Below, piece after piece: positions 35,771 through 45,290 of a stretch of DNA of 64,000 bases. The DNA is from Prevotella sp. P2-180 (GTDB taxonomy: Bacteria > Bacteroidota > Bacteroidia > Bacteroidales > Bacteroidaceae): NCBI RefSeq assembly GCF_002251435.1, contig NZ_NPJI01000013.1:186001-250000 (forward strand), read 5' to 3'. The notes beneath the pieces were generated by a model. The model was not told the origin of the DNA, did no database searches, and saw only the letters and a list, made by a program, of their open reading frames with translations. The translations under genes and the position numbers were made by a program. How positions within the stretch are numbered: position 1 is the stretch's first letter; each line of letters opens with the position of its first letter.

Positions 35771-37090
35771 ATGAATAAAGGATTTATGATAGCGGCTCCT
35801 ACATCTGGAGCCGGCAAGACAACAATAGCTGTCGGACTGATGGCATTGCTGACAAAGAATGGATATAAGGTGCAGCCATTCAAGTGCGGTCCGGATTATA
35901 TAGATACAATGTTTCACGGATTGGTGTGCGGCAGACCTTCAGTAAACCTTGACCTGTTCATGGCTTCGAGTGAGCATGTCAGGGAACTTTATAGTCATTA
36001 TTCGGCTGATGCCGACATCACTGTTGTAGAAGGTATGATGGGTATGTATGACGGATATGAAAGACATAAGGGTAGTCCGGCAGACATAGCCATAAACCTT
36101 GGTTTGCCTGTAGTGTTGGTGGTTGACGCGAGTCATACCGGATATTCCATTGCCCCGTTACTTTATGGATTCAAGAATTTCTGCGGGGAAGCAAACGTTA
36201 TGGGTGTTATATATAATAAGGTTAGTTCGGAAAGACACAAGCAACTGCTCCGCGAGGCATGTGATAATGTAGGATTGGAATGTTTTGGTTTTATTCCCAA
36301 GCGTAATGAAGCGGTTAACGGAGAGAGATATCTTGGACTGGACTTCAGCAGTAAGGTAGATGTATCGGTATTGGCAGATATGGTGGATGATAATGTGGAT
36401 TGGAGGAGGATTGTCAAGAGATGTGATAGTGTGGATATGGCTATTGACAATATTGAAGATTCTGTTGGCAGTGAAAAGATTCTTGTAGCACGTAATGCGG
36501 AGTCGTTCTCTTTTTTATATCAAGAGCATATTGACATATTAAAGAGCATGGGGTCAGTGGAGTTTTTCGATCCCGAACAGAATAAGGAGATACCACAGGA
36601 CACGACATTGCTGTATCTCCCCGGTGGCTATCCCGAAAAGCACCTGGATAGCCTGCAACGTGCAGAAAGATGCAGGATGTCCATTAAGGAATATGCGGAA
36701 AGAGGAGGACGTATCATAGCAGAATGTGGTGGTATGATGTATCTTTGCGAGAGTATTCTTTCTGATGATAGTGAATCGAAGATGTGCGGAGTGTTGCCAT
36801 ATAAAATCACGGCAAAAAAGTCTGACCGCAAACTGTCGTTGGGTTATCGGCGTGTAGTGATGGACGGTAAGGAATGGCGGGGTCATGAGTTTCATTATAC
36901 CCGGTTTGTAGATCCCAAACCCCATTCGTCCGCCCTTGTATATGATGCCCGAGGAAATATTGTCGATTCGCCAGTGATAAGGCAAGGCAATGTCGTGGCA
37001 AGTTATACCCATTTATATTGGGGAAAAGAAAAAATGTTCTTTTTATTTGGTAGAATCAAAATAAAGAACTACCTTTGCACCCGAAATTGA
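35771..37090 (+). CDS. cbiA: Cobyrinate a,c-diamide synthase (CbiA/CobB)
   Basis: This 439-residue ATP- and glutamine-dependent enzyme amidates the a and c side chains of cobyrinate. The amino domain is a dethiobiotin-synthetase-like P-loop fold (APTSGAGKTTIAVGLM, then FKCGPDYIDTMFH). The carboxyl domain is a class I-like glutaminase with the nucleophile Cys in AECGGMMYLCE (about 322) and a final HEFHYTRF and SYTHLYW. The start is fixed by the promoter box at 35741. The last 15 codons overlap the promoter of the downstream riboswitch. It is the only cobalamin gene upstream of the riboswitch. Confidence 0.95.
   Translation: MNKGFMIAAPTSGAGKTTIAVGLMALLTKNGYKVQPFKCGPDYIDTMFHGLVCGRPSVNLDLFMASSEHVRELYSHYSADADITVVEGMMGMYDGYERHKGSPADIAINLGLPVVLVVDASHTGYSIAPLLYGFKNFCGEANVMGVIYNKVSSERHKQLLREACDNVGLECFGFIPKRNEAVNGERYLGLDFSSKVDVSVLADMVDDNVDWRRIVKRCDSVDMAIDNIEDSVGSEKILVARNAESFSFLYQEHIDILKSMGSVEFFDPEQNKEIPQDTTLLYLPGGYPEKHLDSLQRAERCRMSIKEYAERGGRIIAECGGMMYLCESILSDDSESKMCGVLPYKITAKKSDRKLSLGYRRVVMDGKEWRGHEFHYTRFVDPKPHSSALVYDARGNIVDSPVIRQGNVVASYTHLYWGKEKMFFLFGRIKIKNYLCTRN
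37047..37077 (+). promoter_or_regulatory. Promoter of the cobalamin operon, inside the 3' end of cbiA
   Basis: TTG (37047-37049), a 20-base spacer and TACCTTTG (37070-37077) followed by CAC form a full Bacteroidetes promoter. The predicted transcript start falls at or just before the cbiA stop (37090), directly ahead of the riboswitch aptamer. Confidence 0.75.
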
Positions 37091-37318
37091 AGGCAATTGG
37101 CGGCAGATGCCGTCCAACGTAAGGGAATCCGAGTGAAAGACCGGAGCTGTTCCTGCAGCTGTAATCCCCCGAAGACAATGCCTGTCAGTATAATGCCACT
37201 GCACCGATGGTGCGGGAAGGTATGACAGACTGGGGAAAGCCAGAAGACCTGCCTCAAATGCTATAACCTCGGCATACGCCAAGATTTGGCATCGCGCCCT
37301 CAGGAATAAGGGAAGGCG
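37088..37318 (+). ncRNA. Cobalamin riboswitch
   Basis: The aptamer is recognisable by its conserved blocks in order: GGGAATCCGAGTGAAAGACC (37123-37142), CTGTTCCTGCAGCTGTAA (37147-37164), GCCACTG near 37195, GGGAAGG near 37214 and the B12 box AGCCAGAAGACCTGCCT (37238-37254). The ends AGGCA near 37091 and TGCCT at 37250-37254 can form the closing stem P1. A further hairpin (CGCCCT with AGGG..GGCG, about 37295-37318) lies between the aptamer and the receptor gene. It is the likely expression platform. The family represses B12 uptake and synthesis genes when cobalamin is bound. Confidence 0.93.
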
Positions 37319-37346
37319 AAATCAACATTATTTTTATTTTATTGGT

Positions 37347-39482
37347 ATGAATAACAGAGTTGTTGTGGGCTTACTGGCTCTTGCCGGTTCGTGCCCGCTT
37401 GCTTTGGCGCAACATGCTATCGAGAGCAAGGAGAAATTGCAGGAGGTAGTGGTGACAGGTACTGGTACACAGCACCTACTGAAAGATGCGCCCGTACAGA
37501 CGGAGGTTATCAGCCGTCAGGCATTGAAGAATTTCGCAGGACGTTCCATTGAGGATATCCTGTCGCAACTGTCGTCGTCGTTTGACTTCGAGCAGGGCGA
37601 CATGGGTTCGCAAATGCAGATGAACGGATTGGGCAATTCGTATATCCTTATTCTCATCGACGGGAAAAGAATACATGGAGATGTGGGAGGTCAGAACGAT
37701 CTCGGACTCATAGACCCGAACAATATCGAACGAATAGAGATTGTAAAGGGAGCCTCGTCGGCACTCTATGGTAGTGACGCCATTGCTGGAGTGATAAACA
37801 TCATAACGCGAAAGCACGACGAAGGACTGATGGTAGAGAACAAGACTCAATATGGCACACATAACGACGTGAGGCAGCATAACGGTGTGGCTTTGAGATG
37901 GGGAAAGATAAGTTCATACACCAATTTCCAATTGCAGCACAACGATGGCTGGCAGAACACAGCCACTGAATATACACCATCATCGGCAGCACCCATCACC
38001 GACTCCAAGAGTAAGACAGCCAACGAGTTTACCAACTGGCAGATAGCCGAGCGACTTGCCTGGAATCCCACTAAGGCGATGGAATTGTATGCCGAAGGTT
38101 CGTGGTATCAGAAAGGTATATACCGCGAGAGCGGCAAATATCCAAAGTATGACGTGTATAACTACGACCTGAAATACAAAAACGCGTCAGCAACGGCAGG
38201 AATGAAGTGGACTACGGTCAGGGGCGACCTCGTGACTGCAGACATCAGTTGGAACAAGCACGCCTATTATCATGCCTTTACTTCCACAACCCTTGCAGAA
38301 GGATTTGACGAAAAGGGCAATTTCATTCTCGACTATCCATATTTTGCAGGTCAGAAACTGCTGATGAGCAACCAGGAGCGCACAATGCTGAATGTGAAGG
38401 GAATATTTGCACTTACCACTACGAATAAGCTCAGTGCGGGACTCGAGGCGAGATACGATTATCTCGAAGCGCCGGCAAGCATTAAGGGACAGACGGCAAG
38501 CGACAATACCGAGGCCATATACTTGCAGGACGAGCTGCAGCTGATAAAGTTGTTGCACATAACGGCAGGATTGCGCCTCAATCGCAATGAGAATTTCGGT
38601 TGGCGACTGACCCCAAAACTCTCGGCAATGCTTAAGGTGAGAGACCTACGTATAAGGGCATCATGGAGTCAAGGTTTTAAGACACCTACATTGAAGGAGC
38701 TCAACTACCAATATGCCCGCGATATGAACGGCATGATTCTCTTTCTCGGCAATCCCGACCTCAAACCTCAGACATCCAACTATTACTCGCTCAATGCAGA
38801 ATATACCATAGGTCATTTCAATATCTCCGCAACGGGGTATTATAACAAGTTGGGCGACATGATAACTCTCGTAACCATCCCTAATTCGGAAGCTCCCGAT
38901 GTATATCGCGAGCAGTATGGAGAGATGTTGAGTAAGGTGCGTAGATATATGAATATGGACAATGCGAAGACCTTTGGAGCTGACGTGACATTGAGATACA
39001 CCACCGACAACCTGTCGTTGGGAACAGGATACAGTTATCTTGACACCGATGCCAACATCTTCGACACCACCCACGACAAGATGATTAATGTGGTAATTGA
39101 CGGTATGGCACACCATAAGGGTAACATCTTTGCCACATGGAATCACAATATATCACCGTCATACAATCTCGGTATTGGACTATATGGCAAATTCTCGACA
39201 AAAAGATACTATCAAACCAATGGAGACGGTAAGGGCTATCAGATATGGCGACTGACTACGACACACGATATTGGGAAGTCGCATGGAATGGCATATAGGA
39301 TAGAGGCTGGCATAGATAACATCTTTAACTATGTTGACCGTACTCCCCACGGACTTCATCTTGGCACCAATACATCAGGCACTACACTGTTTGCCTCGCT
39401 TACAATAAGATTTTCACAGGGAAAGAAGATAAACAACATTATTAATAAAAATAAAAAATATAAAGACAATGAAGAAGATTAA
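37347..39482 (+). CDS. TonB-dependent receptor, BtuB-like (first)
   Basis: This 711-residue outer-membrane receptor has a signal peptide (residues 1-21, MNNRVVVGLLALAGSCPLALA). The plug carries a TonB box-like EVVVTGTG and LILIDGKRIHGD, then IERIEIVKGASSALYGSDAIAGVINIITRK, the BtuB/colicin-receptor type plug end. A 22-strand barrel ends in an aromatic-rich strand (LFASLTIRFSQ) followed by a short basic tail. It lies directly under a cobalamin riboswitch, so uptake of cobalamin or a corrinoid is the strongest reading. It overlaps the next gene by 14 bases. Confidence 0.92.
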   Translation: MNNRVVVGLLALAGSCPLALAQHAIESKEKLQEVVVTGTGTQHLLKDAPVQTEVISRQALKNFAGRSIEDILSQLSSSFDFEQGDMGSQMQMNGLGNSYILILIDGKRIHGDVGGQNDLGLIDPNNIERIEIVKGASSALYGSDAIAGVINIITRKHDEGLMVENKTQYGTHNDVRQHNGVALRWGKISSYTNFQLQHNDGWQNTATEYTPSSAAPITDSKSKTANEFTNWQIAERLAWNPTKAMELYAEGSWYQKGIYRESGKYPKYDVYNYDLKYKNASATAGMKWTTVRGDLVTADISWNKHAYYHAFTSTTLAEGFDEKGNFILDYPYFAGQKLLMSNQERTMLNVKGIFALTTTNKLSAGLEARYDYLEAPASIKGQTASDNTEAIYLQDELQLIKLLHITAGLRLNRNENFGWRLTPKLSAMLKVRDLRIRASWSQGFKTPTLKELNYQYARDMNGMILFLGNPDLKPQTSNYYSLNAEYTIGHFNISATGYYNKLGDMITLVTIPNSEAPDVYREQYGEMLSKVRRYMNMDNAKTFGADVTLRYTTDNLSLGTGYSYLDTDANIFDTTHDKMINVVIDGMAHHKGNIFATWNHNISPSYNLGIGLYGKFSTKRYYQTNGDGKGYQIWRLTTTHDIGKSHGMAYRIEAGIDNIFNYVDRTPHGLHLGTNTSGTTLFASLTIRFSQGKKINNIINKNKKYKDNEED

Positions 39483-40566
39483 GTTTTTTGCAATGTTGAT
39501 TGCAGCCGCAATGATGAGCATATCATTTACGGCATGTAGTGACGATGACGACAACAGTGATAGTATTTCAAACACAGAGCGTTATCAGCAAGAAGTGGAT
39601 GCCACTGTTAAGGCACAGAAGCAGAACACCAAGGCAATCCTGCTCGTTGCTTTTGGTTCCACATGGCAACAGGCCTATGATGCCTTCGATCTCACCGTTA
39701 GCGAATACAAGAAGGAATTCCCTGGCTACGACGTGTATCTCTCTTTCTCGTCTGCCATCTGTATCAACCGTGCCATGGCAGCCGAAAACACCGAGGCACG
39801 TTCTTTTTATGAACCAAAATACTGGCTCGAAGCCTTCGGACGTGTAAAGTATGACGAGATTGTCGTTCAGTCGATGCAGGTGATACCTGGCGAGGAATAC
39901 ACTCGCGTTATCAATGCCATGAAGGACTTCGCCAATAATTCCAACGGCGACCTCGACGACGACTATCTTGCCAATATGACCCTCAAGCTCGGCTATCCCT
40001 TGTTGGCTGAATATCCTGCCGACGTGAACGCCCTGGCAAAGGTGATTGATACCAACTTCTCCAGCTATGCCCAAAAGGGAGCTATGCTGCTGATGGGACA
40101 TGGAAATCCCGATACCTACGACACCTACAAGGCAAATGTGCGCTATACCCAATTGGAGGAAGCCTTACAGGTTATCAATCCCAACTATTATGTTGGAACA
40201 GTAGATATGAAGGAGAATTTCAAGACCCACGTATATGAGCGTATGCAGGCTAATGGCCTCACTTCGGGCAATGTCTATTGTGCCCCTTTGATGTCAATTG
40301 CCGGTGACCATGCCCACAATGACATGGCAGGCGATGATGATGCTTGGAACAACGGATATGAGTATAACGACGAGGGTGAGGTGGAAGACACAAGTTGGAA
40401 GAATTATTTCCAACACATGGGCTACACAATAGATGCCAACAGCTATACCGACACCAACGGAACAGTGAAGGGCCTACTTGAGTTTGCCAATGTGCGTGCG
40501 CTCTATAAGGCACATACAAGAAATGCCGAGACTGTGGATTACTATCACTCGAAGAATCCGGAATGA
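39469..40566 (+). CDS. cbiK: CbiK-like cobaltochelatase lipoprotein
   Basis: This 365-residue protein resembles the CbiK family of sirohydrochlorin cobaltochelatases. It carries a lipoprotein signal (MKKIKFFAML, lipobox FTAC with Cys23) followed by SDDDD, an acidic tract like the Bacteroidetes surface-lipoprotein export signal. The two metal-site histidines of the family fit His211 (LLMGHGN) and His281 (GDHAHND). Cytoplasmic cobalt insertion is therefore not obvious. It lies between two TonB-dependent receptors, and the P. gingivalis IhtB precedent links lipidated CbiK relatives to tetrapyrrole or haem handling at the outer membrane. Its actual substrate is open. Confidence 0.85.
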   Translation: MKKIKFFAMLIAAAMMSISFTACSDDDDNSDSISNTERYQQEVDATVKAQKQNTKAILLVAFGSTWQQAYDAFDLTVSEYKKEFPGYDVYLSFSSAICINRAMAAENTEARSFYEPKYWLEAFGRVKYDEIVVQSMQVIPGEEYTRVINAMKDFANNSNGDLDDDYLANMTLKLGYPLLAEYPADVNALAKVIDTNFSSYAQKGAMLLMGHGNPDTYDTYKANVRYTQLEEALQVINPNYYVGTVDMKENFKTHVYERMQANGLTSGNVYCAPLMSIAGDHAHNDMAGDDDAWNNGYEYNDEGEVEDTSWKNYFQHMGYTIDANSYTDTNGTVKGLLEFANVRALYKAHTRNAETVDYYHSKNPE

Positions 40567-40582
40567 TGTAAAGATTGAAAAA

Positions 40583-42640
40583 TTGAAAAGGAAAAGTTTT
40601 ATTTGGATAATCGCCCTCGCCATGCCGTTGACTGCACAGGCACAGATACATAAAAAGGGCGACACGACAAATGTTTATAAGACAATGAGCCTCAATCCCG
40701 TCGTAGTGACGGGATCGGGGCATCATCAGCGTTTGGGAAATGCAGTGACTCCCGTACACGTAATCACGGCAAAGGAAATAAGCGAACTGGGTATATCGAC
40801 CTTTGCTGATGCCCTTACACGCACAATGCCTCAGATTTCAATGGCTCCAAACTCGATGGGTTCGCAATTGAGGCTCAACGGTTTGGGTGGCAAGTATATA
40901 CTTGTGCTCATCAACGGAAGAAAACTGAGCGGTGAGATATCCAACAATGCCGACCTGCAGCGCATCAACATGTCGAGAGTGAAACGAATAGAGGTGCTCG
41001 ACGGAGCTGCCAGTTCGCTCTATGGTAGCGATGCTATCGCCGGAGTAATCAACATCATCACCGAACAACCCACGAGTGAACTTGTAAGCGTCACTTCAGA
41101 CACAAGGGTTAGTGGAGAGGGCCAGTTGACGGAGAGTGTAAACCTTGACATCTTCTCCAACGGCTTCGGTTCATACACCTCGTTCAGTCATGACCGTGCC
41201 GACAGCTACCGGGTGAACGACTACGAATATGTAAGCGGTGAGGAAGGCGAGACGCAACGATCCATCTCACCGTTGTTCACGGGCTATCGTAGCAATATAT
41301 TCGGACAGAAGTTCACGTGGCAACCCATCAGGAAACTTGCTCTGAATGCGGGACTTGAATACGGCAGAAAGATAACCGATCGTCCTAACACCAATCCGGA
41401 TCTCAGTGGAGGTCTTGACTATGAGATGCGCTACAAGTCTTTGCGCTGGAATCTCGGCGGTATATACAAGTTTACAAATCGCAACTCATTACAGGCAGAT
41501 TTTACCGTTGACCGCTACCGCTATGGTAAGGAATATGACGTGGAGACATCCACATACAAAGTGGGCGACTATATTCAGTCGAAGAAACAGCGCATGATGG
41601 AAGGAGAACTGAAGGCTGTGTTAGGATTAACAGAAAAATCCACAACAATCTTTGGTGCCGACTGGCGTCAGGATAATCTTGTCACCTCAACGGGTAATAT
41701 CGACGCAAGCGTATATACCCTTGCGGGATATGCTCAGCACGAGATGCTTCTTGCGCAAGGAATGAAAGCCATGCTTGGCTTGAGATACACCTATCATCGT
41801 GAGTTCGGCAGTCATCTTACGCCCAAGGTGGCAATGATGTATTCCGTCGGAAACATTAATGTCCGGGCAACATACAGTAATGGATTCCGTGCCCCGGGAA
41901 TGGACGAACTTTACTATCGCTATTTCTCCGTGAACAGGGGTAAGGCGCAAGTGTCGTTCGGCAACAAAGACCTCAATCCCGAGAAGAGCCACTACGTGTC
42001 GCTCAGTGCAGAATACCGCGCCGACCGCTTTGCTGTTTCGGTTATGGGTTACATGAACTTCATCAACGACATGATAGTCAAGGACAACATACAGCTCGAT
42101 GATGAATCAAGGAAGATGCTCATGGACGAGTTTCCCGAAATGACCGATGCCCAGGCTCAGTCTATGTCCACATACGCCAACTATGTCAACAGCGACAAGG
42201 GAGAGGTGAAGGGAGTGCAAGTGAATGTTAATGCCAACCCCATTGACGGTCTTAATCTCAATGTCAACTATGCATATACGTATGCAAAATCGAAGACCGG
42301 CGAGGAATGGTCACTTCTCGACCGTAGCATCAAGAACACGCTTACCATGTCGGTGGCCTATTCCCACGCTTGGGGCAAATACAGACTTGTGGCAGACTTC
42401 AACTGTCGTATGCAATCAAAGACATATTACTCTGCATACAACGATGCACCGGGATATGGTGTGTGGAATTTCAACACCTCCCATGTGTTCAACGTCAACC
42501 GCAGGATAGTAATAGAACCAAAGCTCGGAATAGACAATATATTTAATAAGGTAGATAATCGTATCGACAGTTCGAAGACATCATACGCATTGTATTCTCC
42601 CGGTAGAATGTTGGTTGCCGGATTAAAGATTAAGATATGA
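40583..42640 (+). CDS. TonB-dependent receptor, BtuB-like (second)
   Basis: This receptor of about 685 residues has a signal peptide (KRKSFIWIIALAMPLTAQAQ), plug with LNPVVVTGSG, ILVLINGRKLSGE and VKRIEVLDGAASSLYGSDAIAGVINIIT, and a barrel ending in GRMLVAGLKIKI. No ATG exists in frame between the cbiK stop and the signal peptide. The TTG at 40583 is taken as start (ATT at 40574 is an alternative). Two ATGs at the cbiK stop are out of frame and meet TAA at once. It is diverged from the first receptor, so a different corrinoid or the product of CbiK may be its ligand. Its stop overlaps the next start (ATGA). Confidence 0.88.
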   Translation: MKRKSFIWIIALAMPLTAQAQIHKKGDTTNVYKTMSLNPVVVTGSGHHQRLGNAVTPVHVITAKEISELGISTFADALTRTMPQISMAPNSMGSQLRLNGLGGKYILVLINGRKLSGEISNNADLQRINMSRVKRIEVLDGAASSLYGSDAIAGVINIITEQPTSELVSVTSDTRVSGEGQLTESVNLDIFSNGFGSYTSFSHDRADSYRVNDYEYVSGEEGETQRSISPLFTGYRSNIFGQKFTWQPIRKLALNAGLEYGRKITDRPNTNPDLSGGLDYEMRYKSLRWNLGGIYKFTNRNSLQADFTVDRYRYGKEYDVETSTYKVGDYIQSKKQRMMEGELKAVLGLTEKSTTIFGADWRQDNLVTSTGNIDASVYTLAGYAQHEMLLAQGMKAMLGLRYTYHREFGSHLTPKVAMMYSVGNINVRATYSNGFRAPGMDELYYRYFSVNRGKAQVSFGNKDLNPEKSHYVSLSAEYRADRFAVSVMGYMNFINDMIVKDNIQLDDESRKMLMDEFPEMTDAQAQSMSTYANYVNSDKGEVKGVQVNVNANPIDGLNLNVNYAYTYAKSKTGEEWSLLDRSIKNTLTMSVAYSHAWGKYRLVADFNCRMQSKTYYSAYNDAPGYGVWNFNTSHVFNVNRRIVIEPKLGIDNIFNKVDNRIDSSKTSYALYSPGRMLVAGLKIKI

Positions 42641-44070
42641 AATCAATAATAGTTGTCGGGATAGGTCCCGGCAGTATCGAAGATATGACGGCAGCAGTAA
42701 GGGAAACACTCCGTACTGCTGACATCGTCATAGGCTATAAATACTATTTCCAGTTTATCAGCTATTTCATATCCTCGCACACAAAATGTATCGACACAGG
42801 TATGAAAAAAGAGCGCGAGAGGGCTGAGAAGGCTTTCGAAATGGCTGAACAGGGGCATCAGGTGGTCGTTATATCTTCGGGAGATGCAGGAATCTACGGT
42901 ATGGCATCGCTGATATATGAGATGAAATATCAACGAGGGTCGGATATTGACATCATCGTGCATCCCGGAATATCAGCATTCCAAAAAGCCGCTTCGTTAT
43001 TAGGAGCGCCCATCAGTCATGACTTCTGCGTATTGTCACTCTCAGACCTCATGACTCCATGGGCACTCATAGAGCGGCGAATAAAGGCGGCGGCGGAAGC
43101 GGACTTCGTCACTGCCGTATATAACCCACGGTCGAACGAGCGTTATTGGCAGTTGGACAGACTGCGCGAGATATTCCTAAACGAGGGACATCACCCCGAC
43201 ACTCCTGTGGGATATGTGCGACAGGCTGGACGCGACGGAGAGACTGTAAAAATAACCACACTTGCCGCCCTCGATACCAAGGATATCGATATGTTGACAG
43301 TGATTATTATAGGGAATAGCCAGACTACGGCTCCACAGTGCATTGACAGGACAAACAAAAGGGTGATGATAACACCCCGTGGCTACTATGCGAATGATAA
43401 TCATCATGACGAGAGTTTAGGCGGGACCGGTGCTGCTATTATGACCCAGAGTTTCCGCACAATTCTCTCGGAGATGAAGAATCCTGACATACCCACCGAC
43501 AAGAGATGGCTTATGCTTCATGCCATTCACACCACAGCCGACTTCGACATGGAGGATATACTGCATATCGATGATGAAGCGCCTGAAAGGATATTCAAGA
43601 ATATAACTAAAGGCAAACTGAAAACTATCGTCACTGATGTAACTATGGTGGTGAGCGGAATACGCAAGGCTGCTCTCTCACGCCTTGGTATTGAGGCCAA
43701 ATGTTATCTGCATGATCCTCGGGTGGCGGAAATGTCAGAGAAATATGGAATAACACGAACCCAAGCCGGTATAAGGCTTGGTGTAGAGGAGCATCCAGAC
43801 GCTCTCTTTGTCTTTGGCAATGCGCCAACGGCATTATTGGAGCTTTGCGAACTGATGCGCCATGGCAAGGCACATCCAGTTGGTGTAATTGCCGCTCCCG
43901 TGGGTTTCGTGCATGTCAAGGAGTCGAAATATGCTGTAAAGAGTTTCTCTGATGTCCCAAAGATAATTGTCGAAGGGCGTAAGGGTGGCAGTAATATTGC
44001 CGCAACGCTATGCAATGCCATAATGACCCTCGATGATGCGGAACAGATAAAGCCAGGGAGAGACTTTTGA
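42637..44070 (+). CDS. Precorrin-3B/cobalt-factor III C17-methyltransferase fused to precorrin-8X methylmutase
   Basis: The 477-residue fusion joins two steps of corrin synthesis. Residues 1 to about 245 form a SAM-dependent tetrapyrrole methylase of the CbiH/CobJ type (IIVVGIGPGSIEDMTAA, SSGDAGIYGM, HPGISAFQKAASLLGAP, AVYNPRSNER). Residues about 270-470 form CbiC/CobH (IHTTADFDMEDIL with the mutase His, VTDVTMVVSGIRK, GNAPTALLEL, PVGFVHVKESK). Both halves look intact. It sits second to none in coupling: the start overlaps the receptor stop by four bases. Fusion of these two enzymes is known in Bacteroidetes. Confidence 0.93.
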   Translation: MKSIIVVGIGPGSIEDMTAAVRETLRTADIVIGYKYYFQFISYFISSHTKCIDTGMKKERERAEKAFEMAEQGHQVVVISSGDAGIYGMASLIYEMKYQRGSDIDIIVHPGISAFQKAASLLGAPISHDFCVLSLSDLMTPWALIERRIKAAAEADFVTAVYNPRSNERYWQLDRLREIFLNEGHHPDTPVGYVRQAGRDGETVKITTLAALDTKDIDMLTVIIIGNSQTTAPQCIDRTNKRVMITPRGYYANDNHHDESLGGTGAAIMTQSFRTILSEMKNPDIPTDKRWLMLHAIHTTADFDMEDILHIDDEAPERIFKNITKGKLKTIVTDVTMVVSGIRKAALSRLGIEAKCYLHDPRVAEMSEKYGITRTQAGIRLGVEEHPDALFVFGNAPTALLELCELMRHGKAHPVGVIAAPVGFVHVKESKYAVKSFSDVPKIIVEGRKGGSNIAATLCNAIMTLDDAEQIKPGRDF

Positions 44071-44099
44071 ATAAATAAAGTATAAGGATTTAGGGATTG

Positions 44100-45290
44100 A
44101 TGCTTAGTTTTTTGGTAATAGGAATTAACGATAGTCCGCAGCCTGCCTTTACTGACGAAGTGAAGAGGGTGATAGATGGCGGGAAGGTGTTCTCGGGTGG
44201 CTTGCGTCATCATGAGATAGTGGGCGATTTATTGCCCGACGGAGCGCAGTGGATAGATATCACGGTGCCCCTTTCCGATGTATATCGAGAGTATCGTGAT
44301 GTGGATGACAAGATAATCATTTTTGCTTCGGGTGACCCATTGTTCTTTGGTTTTGCCACAACCTTACAGAGGGAGTTTCCTGATGTGGATATCAAGGTAT
44401 ATCCTACGTTCAATTCGTTGCAAACACTTGCCCATCGTATTGTGATGTCATATCATGACATGACAATTGTATCGCTCACCGGTCGCCCGTGGAATGCCTT
44501 TGATGCCGCTCTTATTGAAGGACGTGACAAGATAGGCATACTCACCGACCGCCAACACACTCCATCTGCAATAGCCGAAAGGATGTTGCACTATGGATAT
44601 GTGGAATATGAGATGTACGTAGGTGAGCATCTTGGAAACACCGACGCGGAGCGCGTTGCGCGGTATTCGATCGAAGACGCTGCTACTACTGACTTCTCAT
44701 TCCCCAACTGCCTGATAATTACGAAAAATAATAATTCCTCATTTCAAATGGGTCTGCCCGACAATGCTTTCGCCATTCTCGATGGCAGACCCAAAATGAT
44801 AACGAAGATGCCTATACGTCTGCTCTCTATCCAAGCCTTGGGTCTTAAATGCGGCAGTGTGCTATGGGATATCGGTTTCTGCACGGGCAGTATTTCCATC
44901 GAGGCAAAGCGCATGTACCCTTCCATAGATGTGGTGGCATTCGAGATACGCGAGGAAGGACGGAAATTGATGGAGGAGAACACCCGCAGGTTCCGCACTC
45001 CGGGCATAACGGCGGTAATCGGTGACTTTATGCAGCAAGACGTTACAACTTTACCTCAACCTACAAGTGTCTTTATAGGTGGTCATGGAGGAAAGATAGT
45101 GCAGATGGTGGCAAGGGTGGCACAGTTGCTCCCCAAAGGAGGAACTGTGGTGATGAACAGTGTGAGTGAAAAGAGTAGAACGCTATTCATAGGAGCCTGC
45201 CAAATGTTCGGGCTGTCGCTCGTGTCGTGCAACAGCATTCAACTTAATGATTATAATAAAATAGATATACTAAAATGCGTAAAGCAATAG
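44100..45290 (+). CDS. Precorrin-6Y/cobalt-precorrin C5,C15-methyltransferase and decarboxylase (CbiE-CbiT)
   Basis: The 396-residue fusion corresponds to CobL. The CbiE methylase part (residues 1 to about 195) has FASGDPLFFGFATTL and VYPTFNSLQTLAHRI. The CbiT part (about 225-396) has the Rossmann SAM site VLWDIGFCTGSISIEAKR and VFIGGHGGK. It adds the C5 and C15 methyl groups and removes the acetate carboxyl group at C12. The ATG at 44100 replaces a TTG one codon earlier. It begins 29 bases after the previous stop and overlaps the next gene by 16 bases. Confidence 0.93.
   Translation: MLSFLVIGINDSPQPAFTDEVKRVIDGGKVFSGGLRHHEIVGDLLPDGAQWIDITVPLSDVYREYRDVDDKIIIFASGDPLFFGFATTLQREFPDVDIKVYPTFNSLQTLAHRIVMSYHDMTIVSLTGRPWNAFDAALIEGRDKIGILTDRQHTPSAIAERMLHYGYVEYEMYVGEHLGNTDAERVARYSIEDAATTDFSFPNCLIITKNNNSSFQMGLPDNAFAILDGRPKMITKMPIRLLSIQALGLKCGSVLWDIGFCTGSISIEAKRMYPSIDVVAFEIREEGRKLMEENTRRFRTPGITAVIGDFMQQDVTTLPQPTSVFIGGHGGKIVQMVARVAQLLPKGGTVVMNSVSEKSRTLFIGACQMFGLSLVSCNSIQLNDYNKIDILKCVKQ

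Noticed and set aside
37047..37090. Frameshift or false extension at the cbiA carboxyl end
   Set aside because: The conserved SYTHLYW end is present and only about 19 extra residues follow. The overlap with the promoter is better explained by compact spacing.
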